This document shows, piece after piece, positions 26,393-34,382 of a stretch of DNA of 64,000 bases. Under the pieces are notes generated by a model. That model made no database searches, was not told the DNA's origin, and worked only from the letters and a program-made list of their open reading frames with translations. The stretch covers positions 124,001-188,000 of the forward strand of contig NZ_FNUB01000005.1 of the NCBI RefSeq assembly GCF_900105985.1, read 5' to 3'. The DNA is from Tenacibaculum sp. MAR_2010_89. Lineage in GTDB: Bacteria; Bacteroidota; Bacteroidia; Flavobacteriales; Flavobacteriaceae. The position numbers and the translations under genes are program-made. Within the stretch, counting starts at the first letter, position 1, and every line of letters begins with the position of its first letter.

Positions 26393-27188
26393 AGAGACTA
26401 AAGAGTATCTTCAAAATAAAGGAATTACAAACCCAGAAATAGGAATTGTTTTAGGAACTGGTTTAGGTAAACTAGTAGATGAAATAGCCATTGAACAAGA
26501 AATTCCATATTCAGAAATTCCTCATTTTCCTCAGGCAACTGTTGAATTTCATTCTGGAAAACTTATTTACGGAGTACTATCTGAGAAAAAAGTAGTCGTT
26601 ATGTCTGGTCGTTTTCATCTATATGAAGGTTATAATCTTTGGGAAGTTACCTACGGAATACGTACCATGCAACAATTAGGAATCAAAACCTTATTAGTTT
26701 CAAATGCTGCAGGAGCTATCAACTTAAACTTCAAAAAAGGTGATTTAATGCTTATTGATGATCATTTAAATTTACAAGGAGGTTCACCTTTAGCATTTAA
26801 AGGTGCAGGAGAATTTGGTGATTTATTTGCTGATATGCTTGAGCCATATTCAAAAAAATTAAACACCAAAATGAAAGCTATTGCCAAAACAAACGACATA
26901 GATTTGAAAGAAGGTGTGTATGCTAGTGTTGTTGGTCCGCAATTAGAAACTAGAGCAGAATATAGAATGTTACAAATTTTAGAAGTTGATGCTGTAGGTA
27001 TGAGTACCGTACCCGAAGTAATAGTAGCCAAACACTTACAATTGCCTTGTATAGCTATCTCTGTTTTAACTGATGAATGCGACCCAAAAAATCTTCAACC
27101 TGTTAATATTCAAGAGATTATTGAAGTAGCAGGAAAAGCAGAGCCAAAAATGATAACATTATTTAAAGAATTGATACAACAATTATAA
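26370..27188 (+). CDS. Purine nucleoside phosphorylase
   Basis: 272 residues. Trimeric PNP family: GIVLGTGLGKL (phosphate site), the SGRFHLYEGY His loop, VSNAAGAIN, the GPQLETRAEY substrate loop, and VGMSTVPEVIVAKH. Splits purine nucleosides with phosphate to base and ribose-1-phosphate. In arsenosugar pathways a nucleoside-derived ribose is the sugar source, so PNP may remove adenine from an arsenical nucleoside; it may equally be general salvage. It overlaps the upstream gene and its last base overlaps the DoxX start. Confidence 0.92.
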   Translation: MTKQQQLKETKEYLQNKGITNPEIGIVLGTGLGKLVDEIAIEQEIPYSEIPHFPQATVEFHSGKLIYGVLSEKKVVVMSGRFHLYEGYNLWEVTYGIRTMQQLGIKTLLVSNAAGAINLNFKKGDLMLIDDHLNLQGGSPLAFKGAGEFGDLFADMLEPYSKKLNTKMKAIAKTNDIDLKEGVYASVVGPQLETRAEYRMLQILEVDAVGMSTVPEVIVAKHLQLPCIAISVLTDECDPKNLQPVNIQEIIEVAGKAEPKMITLFKELIQQL

Positions 27189-27619
27189 TGATTAGAAATC
27201 AACAAATAGCGGTCTTAACAATTCGATTGTTATTAGGATTTATTCTTTTTTTTCAAGGTTTTGGAAAAGTCTTTACGTTTGGTTTAGATAACGTTTACAA
27301 AAACTTCTTTCAAGCAAGTTATTCAGAATTATTACCTGATTTTTTATTATTATTTACTTCTTATTATACATCTTTAGTAGAATTAATTGGAGGTTTTTTA
27401 TTAATTATCGGTTTTAAAAGAGATTATACTTTATATGTTTTAGCATCAGTTTTAGTTATTGTTACTATTGGTCATGGTCTAAAAAATCCTATTTGGGATT
27501 TATCACATGTAATGTATAGAGCTATTTTATTAATAAGTTTATTACTATTACCCAAGAATTTAGATATATTTTCAATTGATAATTATTACATCAATTACAA
27601 ATCAAAAAAACAAAGATGA
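27188..27619 (+). CDS. DoxX family membrane protein
   Basis: 143 residues with four hydrophobic segments (about 9-27, 55-73, 80-98, 105-122). The first helix carries the DoxX-type IRLLLGFILFFQGFGKVF, and GGFLLIIGF follows. DoxX-like proteins are four-helix membrane proteins linked in some bacteria to redox or thiol stress, and they appear in many arsenosugar loci. Start overlaps the PNP stop, and the stop overlaps the arsM start by 4 bp. Confidence 0.8.
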   Translation: MIRNQQIAVLTIRLLLGFILFFQGFGKVFTFGLDNVYKNFFQASYSELLPDFLLLFTSYYTSLVELIGGFLLIIGFKRDYTLYVLASVLVIVTIGHGLKNPIWDLSHVMYRAILLISLLLLPKNLDIFSIDNYYINYKSKKQR

Positions 27620-28584
27620 GTTATTTAGAAACCACACATAATGTATATAAAGAAGCAGCGCTAACACCTGATGTTGGTTTATGTTGTACTACTAATCCTA
27701 TTTGGGAATTACCTGGATTAAAAATTCCACGAATCATGCAAGAAATGAACTACGGTTGTGGTTCTACTGTTCATGCTCGTGACCTAACTAACAACCCTAA
27801 AATGCTATATGTTGGTGTTGGTGGAGGTATGGAATTATTACAATTTGCTTATTTCAATCGTTCAAAAGGTGGAGTTATAGGACTAGATGTTGTAGATGAA
27901 ATGTTAGAAGCTTCTCGTAAAAATTTTGTAGAAGCTGAAGAAATGAATCCTTGGTTTAAAAGTGATTTTGTTGATTTACGAAAAGGGGATGCGATGAACC
28001 TTCCTGTTGAAGATAACTCAATAGATGTAGCTGCTCAAAACTGCTTGTTCAATATTTTTAAATCAGACGATTTGAAAAAGGCTATTGCTGAAATGCATAG
28101 AGTATTAAAGCCTCATGGACGTTTAGTAATGAGTGACCCCACTTGTGAACAGCCTATGAATGATGAATTACGAAATGACGAACGTTTACGTGCTTTATGT
28201 TTAAGCGGAAGTTTATCAATTGCTGATTATGTAAAAGCATTGACAGATGCTGGTTTTGGAACTATTGAAATAAGAGCTAGGAAACCGTATAGAATTCTAG
28301 ATCCTAAAAACTATCCAACAGACGAACTAATTTACATAGAATCTATTGAAGTTGCTGCTATTAAAGATCCAATGCCTGAAGATGGGCCTTGTGTTTTTAC
28401 AGGTAAAGCTGCAATTTATTTTGGTGATGAAGATTTCTTTGATGATGGCTTAGGGCACACTTTATTAAAAAATCAACCATTAGCTATTTGCGATAAAACT
28501 GCTGGAGCTTTAAAAGCTTTAGGCAGAGACGATATTTTTTTCTCAGAATCAACCTATCATTACGATGGTGGTGGATGTTGTTAA
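27616..28584 (+). CDS. arsM: Arsenite methyltransferase, arsenosugar-pathway type
   Basis: 322 residues. SAM-dependent methyltransferase: glycine-rich motif I VGVGGGMELLQFA, acidic end of strand 2 in GVIGLDVVDEML, DAMNLPVEDNSIDVAAQNC, and HRVLKPHGRLVMSD. Cysteines that could bind As(III) occur in GLCCTTNP near 23-24, YGCGST near 49, DPTCEQP near 155, LCLSGSL, ICDKTAG and the C-terminal GGGCC. The N-terminus YKEAALTPDVGLCCTTNP is typical of the arsenosugar-associated ArsM, which methylates arsenite. It ends the operon with a clear terminator. Confidence 0.92.
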   Translation: MSYLETTHNVYKEAALTPDVGLCCTTNPIWELPGLKIPRIMQEMNYGCGSTVHARDLTNNPKMLYVGVGGGMELLQFAYFNRSKGGVIGLDVVDEMLEASRKNFVEAEEMNPWFKSDFVDLRKGDAMNLPVEDNSIDVAAQNCLFNIFKSDDLKKAIAEMHRVLKPHGRLVMSDPTCEQPMNDELRNDERLRALCLSGSLSIADYVKALTDAGFGTIEIRARKPYRILDPKNYPTDELIYIESIEVAAIKDPMPEDGPCVFTGKAAIYFGDEDFFDDGLGHTLLKNQPLAICDKTAGALKALGRDDIFFSESTYHYDGGGCC

Positions 28585-28606
28585 TAATAAAATTTAAAAA
28601 AGTAAT

Positions 28607-28633
28607 AAACCCTCGCATTTTGTGAGGGTTTTT
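28607..28633 (+). terminator. Terminator after arsM
   Basis: Stem AAACCCTC/GAGGGTTT (28607-28614 and 28624-28631), extended by inner pairs, with a T run to 28633, about 22 bp after the stop. Confidence 0.92.
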
Positions 28634-28739
28634 CTTGAATAAATTTAACTTGATTCTTAAATTGTATTCTAATAACTTCGCTAACTCCTGATATAATGAA
28701 TTAAAACTCGACATATCAATAAAATTAGGATGCCATAGA

Positions 28740-29330
28740 ATGCTCATGATTGAAGAAATAAAAAAAATAATTATCGCCCATGCACTACACCAAATCTCTG
28801 TCGAAGAACTAGAAAAACATATTGTCCCCAAACTTGATGATTTTGAAGCCGATTTGAAGGATCATGACGAGTATAACCTAATTAAAAGACTGAAAAATCA
28901 TAAACACGAAGACTCTAAAGAAGCATGCTGGAAAATACATGCTTTATTTTCTCCGTTACTTGATATGCGGGAATTAGAAGAAGAAAGATTGAAACAAATA
29001 GAAGATACCGAAGAACAGTATATTCCGATTAAGAAAATGGGTTCTCCCCAAGAATGGCTTAGCGGTACAACTACTTTTGAATACACCGGTATGGATGAAA
29101 AAAAACATCAATTTATCATTAACCACCCATATAATAGAATTATTAAACACTCTCTTAATCTTGTTGGAGCTATTTATTTGGACAATAAAATCGTCCCAGT
29201 TAGATCCAAACTTGAGTGTTTACTAATTGAAGACCTCAAAAAAGTATCCAGAGGATCTGCTACGTCAATAGTTGATTTCATCAGCTCAGAGCAATATCTT
29301 CAAGTAGCAAAAGAACTCGGTAGGATTTGA
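28740..29330 (+). CDS. Orphan accessory gene of unknown function
   Basis: 196 residues; a second Met at residue 3 is an alternative start. No signal peptide or membrane helix. The first 80 residues are charged and helical (IEEIKKIIIAHALHQISVEELEKHI), followed by a mixed domain with MGSPQEWLSGTTTFEYTGMDEK, RIIKHSLNLVGAIYLD and a short helical end. No family is recognised. The codon choice (more GCC, TCC, CTC, CCC) and base composition differ from both neighbours, and an attC-like imperfect palindrome follows it, which suggests a horizontally gained cassette. Confidence 0.6.
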   Translation: MLMIEEIKKIIIAHALHQISVEELEKHIVPKLDDFEADLKDHDEYNLIKRLKNHKHEDSKEACWKIHALFSPLLDMRELEEERLKQIEDTEEQYIPIKKMGSPQEWLSGTTTFEYTGMDEKKHQFIINHPYNRIIKHSLNLVGAIYLDNKIVPVRSKLECLLIEDLKKVSRGSATSIVDFISSEQYLQVAKELGRI

Positions 29331-29346
29331 AAACGGCACCAAACAC

Positions 29347-29469
29347 GAGGATATAGTTCATTGTGGCTTATGTACTTACTAATAAAATAAATTACTTAAA
29401 CAAAGTTTATTTTTTATTTGCTAATTTAGAGCCAAAACACCACAACAAAACATACCCCAAACGTTAGCG
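29347..29469 (+). repeat. attC-like imperfect palindrome after the orphan gene
   Basis: The arm GAGGATATAGTTCATTGTGG (29347-29366) is a close inverted match to 29440-29459, separated by a 73-nt AT-rich spacer. The sequence then ends in AACGTTAGCG (29460-29469). Size (about 125 bp), imperfect pairing and a GTTAGCG-like end resemble integron attC sites, but GTTAGCG does not fully meet the GTTRRRY core. The complement TTCGCTAAC of 29463-29471 also occurs at 28677-28685, so the gene is bracketed by a 9-bp inverted repeat. Confidence 0.45.
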
Positions 29470-29552
29470 AAAACATTTTGCAATCCTATACCAAATTTAT
29501 TTTATACCCAAAGAAAACACTTAGAAAAGTATACCTTCAATTTAACTAAGAA

Positions 29553-31004
29553 ATGAAAAATAAAAAAACTTATTGGTCTGTTTGTAAAGAATGTAAAGGA
29601 GAAGGTAGAAAAAAACTAAATATCAGTAAAAAAACTAAACTACGTTACCAAAAAGCTCTAGATAAACACGAAAAATCAAAAGAAGAAACAACAGCTCCTT
29701 CTCCTCCTAAAAATGGAATTTCTTTATGTGCCAATTGCACAGGTTCTGGATTAATTCCTACTGCTAATCGTCCTATTGCTGATACAGAAAGTTATCCACA
29801 CATTGCTATTATTGGTGGTGGAATAGGTGGTGTTGCCTTAGCTGTTGCTTGTTTACATCGTAAAATACCTTTTACGCTTTATGAGAGAGATAGTAGTTTT
29901 GATACAAGGTCGCAAGGTTATGGATTAACATTGCAACAAGCCAGTAAAGCTATTCAAGGTTTTGGTATTACTTCACTAAAAAAGGGACTTGTTTCTACAA
30001 AGCATGTTGTACACAAAACTAATGGAGAAATTATTGGAGAATGGGGTGCTAAAAAATGGTTAGCAACCGACACAAAAAAGAACACTAAACGTACAAACGT
30101 ACATATATCTCGACAATCTTTACGTTTAGAGTTACTTGAACAACTTAATAGCTATAATGCCGTACACTGGAACCATCAATTAATAGATTTTAAAGAATCT
30201 GAAAACAACGGCATTCAACTTAATTTTAACGTAAATGGTGAAGTAAAAAATGTAACAGCTGACCTTGTAGTAGGAGCTGATGGTATTCGCAGTACAATGC
30301 GAAAAATATTAATTGGCGAAAAGAAAACACCTTTACGTTACTTAGGCTGTATTGTAATATTAGGTATTTGTCCTTTAAAAGATTTAGAATACCTTAATAG
30401 CCCATTATTAGATTCATCTACCGTATTTCAAACAGCAAATGGTATTGAACGAATTTATATGATGCCTTATGATAAAGACACTATAATGTGGCAACTTAGT
30501 TTTCCTATGACTGAAAAAGATGCTATAAAATTAAGTAAAGAAGGTAGGCAGGCTCTTAAAGAAGAAGCATGTCGTAGAACGCAATGGCATCACCCAATTC
30601 CTCAAATTTTAGCAACAACTCACGAATCAAAAATTTCTGGTTATCCTGTTTACGATAGAGAATTACTTACTCCTGATTTATTAGAAAAAGGAAAACAAAT
30701 AACACTTATTGGAGACGCAGCACATCCTATGAGCCCGTTTAAAGGTCAGGGAGCAAATCAAGCATTATTAGATGCTTTATCGTTAGCCCGAAAAATATTT
30801 AAAAATTGTGGTCCTTTATCTAAATGGAAAGAAATTGGAATACGAAAAAGTGTATTAACTGCCTTTGAACTTGAAATGTTAACACGTAGCGCTTCAAAAG
30901 TAAAAGGTTCTGCCGCCGCCGCGTCCTTCTTACATTCAGATATTGTACTTCAAAAAGGGAATAAAACAAGGGGAAGCTTTTTAAAAGAAAAAAAAGCGCA
31001 ATAA
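29553..31004 (+). CDS. FAD-dependent monooxygenase with N-terminal DnaJ-like zinc ribbon
   Basis: 483 residues. Residues 1-70 hold two CxxCxGxG motifs (Cys11/14 in CKECKGEG and Cys59/62 in CANCTGSG) separated by a lysine-rich spacer, as in one zinc centre of the DnaJ cysteine-rich region. From residue 83 a flavoprotein hydroxylase follows: GGGIGG dinucleotide motif at 88-93, TLYERDSSFDTRSQGYGLTL, LVVGADGIRSTMRK (the DG motif) and the FAD-ribityl motif LIGDAAHPMSPFKGQGANQAL. It belongs to the p-hydroxybenzoate hydroxylase/TetX-like class. The substrate is unknown. It stands alone. Confidence 0.85.
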   Translation: MKNKKTYWSVCKECKGEGRKKLNISKKTKLRYQKALDKHEKSKEETTAPSPPKNGISLCANCTGSGLIPTANRPIADTESYPHIAIIGGGIGGVALAVACLHRKIPFTLYERDSSFDTRSQGYGLTLQQASKAIQGFGITSLKKGLVSTKHVVHKTNGEIIGEWGAKKWLATDTKKNTKRTNVHISRQSLRLELLEQLNSYNAVHWNHQLIDFKESENNGIQLNFNVNGEVKNVTADLVVGADGIRSTMRKILIGEKKTPLRYLGCIVILGICPLKDLEYLNSPLLDSSTVFQTANGIERIYMMPYDKDTIMWQLSFPMTEKDAIKLSKEGRQALKEEACRRTQWHHPIPQILATTHESKISGYPVYDRELLTPDLLEKGKQITLIGDAAHPMSPFKGQGANQALLDALSLARKIFKNCGPLSKWKEIGIRKSVLTAFELEMLTRSASKVKGSAAAASFLHSDIVLQKGNKTRGSFLKEKKAQ

Positions 31005-31061
31005 TGATTATTAGAAAATTTGTGTTTTTTTAGTTTAATGAATGTATTAAAAAACAACCCA

Positions 31062-31967
31062 TCATTTTATAATTTCAATATCAAATCCAATAATATCTCT
31101 AATACCTTGTTCAGTCGTTTCTATTGGCTGAATAGGTGTTACATAATGCCATAAATCGTTACCAAAGGTTTTTTCTTCACCAGTATCTGCTTGAAAAGCA
31201 AATTCTCCTAATTCTAATTCTTTATTAAAAACTAACTCTTTATTATTCCCGATTTTCTCAAATATTTGAGTTTCTCCCCCTACAATATTTTTTCTATTTA
31301 CAACCAACGCTGAAATAATATATTGCGCTCCATCTTCATGCATCCCTTCTGGAGAATTCTCGCCTTTCACTTCTCCTTTTGTTAGGGTTCTCATAAAATG
31401 ACTTGTAATTTTTAGTTTATAAATTTCAGGGTGGATACTAGCTACTAATTCAAACGCCTTTTGAAGTAACTGATAAAACAATTCATTTTCAACAGCTTGT
31501 TCTGTTGCTTGTTTAAACTCTCGCTTCCAACTTCTAAAATCATTTACCTTTTGTTCAAAACTATCAGCTTCAACTCGTTGAATTTGATATTCATCTTTAA
31601 CTTTTTCAATCGTAAATGTTGAAATATTTCGTTGTCTTGTTATTGTAGAAACATGTGAGAATTGTTTTTTCTGTTCAATAGTTAATCTAGAAATCCAAGG
31701 CTCTAAAACCTCTACACCGACTTGCTTTTCAAAATAAGATTTATGAATACTACTTATAGAATCAATATCATCAGAAAAATTATTTTTTAGAAACGTTATT
31801 TGATTTTCTTTCACCAAATATTCATCGCTTTCTAAGTTTTCAAACAACGGCTGAAAATAGCTTAGAAACGCTTCTCTATTAATTTGTAACTCTATTAAAC
31901 TTCCTATGCGAATAGGAGATTTAATTTCTCTATTAATTACTGCCGATATGTTTTTTTCGGTAACCAT
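31062..31967 (-). CDS. 2OG-Fe(II) dioxygenase family protein (PF10014-like)
   Basis: 301 residues. The C-terminal half contains the iron-binding motif HEDG (HxD, near residue 219) and SALVVNRKNIVGGETQIFE, then LWHYVTPI with the distal His near residue 277 and an Arg in EQGIRDIIGFDI positioned to bind 2-oxoglutarate. This matches the 2OG-Fe dioxygenase family that includes free amino-acid hydroxylases such as isoleucine dioxygenase; the N-terminal 130 residues are not recognised. It starts 4 bp after the AAA ATPase stop, so the two probably work together. Confidence 0.8.
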   Translation of the reverse strand: MVTEKNISAVINREIKSPIRIGSLIELQINREAFLSYFQPLFENLESDEYLVKENQITFLKNNFSDDIDSISSIHKSYFEKQVGVEVLEPWISRLTIEQKKQFSHVSTITRQRNISTFTIEKVKDEYQIQRVEADSFEQKVNDFRSWKREFKQATEQAVENELFYQLLQKAFELVASIHPEIYKLKITSHFMRTLTKGEVKGENSPEGMHEDGAQYIISALVVNRKNIVGGETQIFEKIGNNKELVFNKELELGEFAFQADTGEEKTFGNDLWHYVTPIQPIETTEQGIRDIIGFDIEIIK

Positions 31968-31971
31968 CTAC

Positions 31972-33867
31972 TTATTCCTTTTCTTGAAATTGTAAATACT
32001 CTTCTACTGTTTTATTTACTGGCGGAATATCTTCTTCTGTTATTGTTTTTAAAATCTCAACTGTTATTGGAGCAATACTCACAATTCTATTAGCTTGGTA
32101 TTCTATTATTTTTTCGAATAAATTTCTTGCCACACGTGCATTTCCAAAATTTTTATCTTTCTTTTCGTAAAACTTATCAAAAATAAAATGCAATTTCTCT
32201 TTCGCATCCTCTATTAATACAAAATCATTCTTTCTACAGAACAACTCAAAAATACCAATTAACTCACTTGGCTTGTAATGATCAAACGTAAAGTATCTAT
32301 TAAAACGCGATTGTAGCCCAGGATTTGATGTAATGAAATTTTTCATTTCATCTGGGTATCCTGCAACAATTACCACCAACTCTTTTCGGTGATCTTCCAT
32401 CTTTTTTAATAACACCTCTATAGCTTCATTCCCAAAATCTTGTTTATTATCTTTTGATAATGCATACGCTTCATCAATAAATAACACACCGTTTAAAGAG
32501 GTATTCACAATCTCTTCAACCTTCAAAGCAGTTTGACCAACATACCCAGCAACCATACCACTTCTATCCGTTTCTATTAAATGCCCTTTTTCAAGATATT
32601 CAAGGTGTTTATATATTTTAGAAACCAAACGAGCAACCGTCGTTTTTCCTGTTCCAGGAGGTCCCATAAAAACAGAGTGCAATGAATTATTTACCGATTT
32701 TAGCCCTTCTTTTTCTCGTAGTTTTTGAACTTTTAAAAAGTTTGCTAATTCTTGAACAGCAATTTTAATAGTATCTAACCCTATCAATTCATTCAATTCA
32801 TCTAATACATCTTGCAACGTTTCATTTTCATCTACTTCAGTTTGTGTTACTCCTTGTAATTTTTGCTTAGGGCGTGATACACTATTATTAATTTCTTTCA
32901 ATGCTTTTTCTTCTTCTTCAGAAATAGTTCCATCAGCTTTTGAAATTAATGTTGCTATACGGTATAAAAAGGCTCCTGTATTTGTAAAGTGCTTATTATC
33001 TAGTTTCTTTAATATTGAAGGTAATAGAAACTCATTTTTATATGCTTCTCCTAAATCAAACAATGAAGCTTTTTGAATAATCTCAATATTTTTATCAAAA
33101 CTATTAGACGTTACAAATTTATTAATTCGTTCAATTGTTAAACTACTAATAATATCATTTCCCTGAAGTTTTTCAAACAGAAAAGCTAGTAAGAATTTCA
33201 CTTTTAAGGTTGCTTCCTCATTGGTAGCATCATGTAATCCATATGTTTTATTATATACTTTTATAATGTCTTGTAAAATTACATGTTCAGCTTTAAACTC
33301 TATAGCATCATCTGTTTTATTTACAATGGTATTGATTACATTAGAAAAATGTTTATTTCTATTTAAATCTTCAGCTAATTCCTGAATTTTCTCTCCTTCT
33401 TCTTTTAAGATTTCTAAAAAATCATGCTCAATTGCATAATCTTTATCTCCATTCTCTTTTTGATTTACAAAATCTTTAAACTTATTTGTAAAATACTCTA
33501 AATTCTTTTTTTCTTCTTTTTGTTGTAAATGAAGATTTTCTATTAACTTTTTTAAATAGGCTATATGCTCTTTAGGAAAAAAACTAAATGCAGTATGATC
33601 TAAAGAGTTTACTGTTAATGGCAACACCAAGTTTTTAGTATGTATTTTTTTTGATGTTACAATAAAATCTAGCTGACTTTGATCTTTTTTTGTAGAGTAT
33701 AACAACAATAAATCTTCTTCTTTTAATTTTAATGAAGAAAAAACATTCGATAAACTTACTATTTTAATTGGATTTACTGTTTTTCCTTTAAAAAAAAAGG
33801 GTTGAACAGTTTCATTTAATTGCAAAAAAAAACGATCAACAATTTTATAGTGTTTTGTACTGTACAT
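31972..33867 (-). CDS. CbxX/CfqX-type AAA ATPase with TerB-like domain
   Basis: 631 residues. The N-terminal part (1-300) is mostly uncharacterised, with a helical charged region about 110-200. A TerB-like helix set at about 300-335 carries the ISKADGTISEEEEKALKEI motif. The AAA domain (about 360-610) has Walker A GPPGTGKT, AGYVGQTALKVEEIV, Walker B VLFIDEAY, sensor-like VIVAGYPDEM, and the arginine finger region GLQSRFNRYF. The AAA class is that of CbxX/RuBisCO activase and EccA, which remodel enzymes or secretion complexes. With a dioxygenase gene directly downstream, it may remodel or activate that enzyme or its protein target. Confidence 0.82.
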   Translation of the reverse strand: MYSTKHYKIVDRFFLQLNETVQPFFFKGKTVNPIKIVSLSNVFSSLKLKEEDLLLLYSTKKDQSQLDFIVTSKKIHTKNLVLPLTVNSLDHTAFSFFPKEHIAYLKKLIENLHLQQKEEKKNLEYFTNKFKDFVNQKENGDKDYAIEHDFLEILKEEGEKIQELAEDLNRNKHFSNVINTIVNKTDDAIEFKAEHVILQDIIKVYNKTYGLHDATNEEATLKVKFLLAFLFEKLQGNDIISSLTIERINKFVTSNSFDKNIEIIQKASLFDLGEAYKNEFLLPSILKKLDNKHFTNTGAFLYRIATLISKADGTISEEEEKALKEINNSVSRPKQKLQGVTQTEVDENETLQDVLDELNELIGLDTIKIAVQELANFLKVQKLREKEGLKSVNNSLHSVFMGPPGTGKTTVARLVSKIYKHLEYLEKGHLIETDRSGMVAGYVGQTALKVEEIVNTSLNGVLFIDEAYALSKDNKQDFGNEAIEVLLKKMEDHRKELVVIVAGYPDEMKNFITSNPGLQSRFNRYFTFDHYKPSELIGIFELFCRKNDFVLIEDAKEKLHFIFDKFYEKKDKNFGNARVARNLFEKIIEYQANRIVSIAPITVEILKTITEEDIPPVNKTVEEYLQFQEKE

Positions 33868-33967
33868 AACTTTGTTTATAATAATTTTACAGAAATTAAA
33901 TAAATCTATTTAGATTTAGCTAACATAATTTTATGTAAATAAAAATTGAAAAGTTTAAATATATAAA

Positions 33968-34027
33968 AAAGGTTGCATAAAAAGATGCATCTATTTTTAA
34001 AAACACATTGCTCTTTATACAACCTTT
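33968..34027 (-). terminator. Hairpin, probable terminator of the fibre-gene operon
   Basis: Arms 33968-33984 and 34011-34027 (AAAGGTTGxATAAAxAG) pair with two mismatches. The A run at 33965-33970 gives a U run on the minus transcript. It resembles the hairpin at 4169-4208, including the CAACCTT-xACTyATGAA flank. Confidence 0.55.
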
Positions 34028-34091
34028 ACTTATGAAGGCTACAAATAGTATATTTTAAATACTTTAAATATATTTTAACCTCAAATTTAAA

Positions 34092-34171
34092 AGATTACTT
34101 CGTCGTTCCTCCCTTCGTAATAACCAACAAAATTGTCACTAAGCGCGTAAAGAAGTGGAGCAAAGTAGTCT
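34092..34171. repeat. Dispersed palindromic repeat, copy 1
   Basis: Starts AGATTACTTCGTCGTTCCTC and ends CAAAGTAGTCT, an imperfect inverted-repeat unit of about 80 bp. The core TTACTTCGTCGTTCCTCC recurs at 34214 and 34336. Similar ACTTCGTCGT-TCCTC-CGTAATGAC units are widely scattered in bacterial genomes (from memory). Confidence 0.75.
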
Positions 34172-34213
34172 TTGTTTTCATTACTAAACTATAAATTTAA
34201 ACTAGTAAACAAC

Positions 34214-34291
34214 AGATTACTTCGTCGTTCCTCCTTGTAATGACATTTAAAATCGTCACTACGAATGAAACGCAGTGAAATAAAGTAGTCT
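34214..34291. repeat. Dispersed palindromic repeat, copy 2
   Basis: Same unit as copy 1: begins AGATTACTTCGTCGTTCCTC, includes TTGTAATGAC, and ends TAAAGTAGTCT. It is the most complete of the three copies. Confidence 0.75.
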
Positions 34292-34335
34292 ATTTATTTT
34301 TTATTCTAAACTTAACTTTTCAACTCTCTTTAATA

Positions 34336-34366
34336 AGTTTACTTCGTCGTGCCTCCTCGTAATGAC
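34336..34366. repeat. Dispersed palindromic repeat, copy 3 (half unit)
   Basis: Contains TTACTTCGTCGTGCCTCC and CGTAATGAC but lacks the second half. It abuts the stop of the first fibre-like gene at 34383. Confidence 0.7.
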
Positions 34367-34382
34367 GTTTTATTATAGTGAA

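Noticed and set aside
28740..29330. Toxin or immunity function for the orphan gene
   Set aside because: No toxin motif, no partner gene and no secretion signal; composition alone does not support a function.
29463..29469. True integron attC core
   Set aside because: GTTAGCG departs from GTTRRRY at one position and no integrase is visible, so it is reported only as attC-like.
34092..34366. Possible CRISPR array from three similar repeats
   Set aside because: Only two and a half copies, irregular spacing, palindromic units of about 80 bp, and no cas genes nearby.
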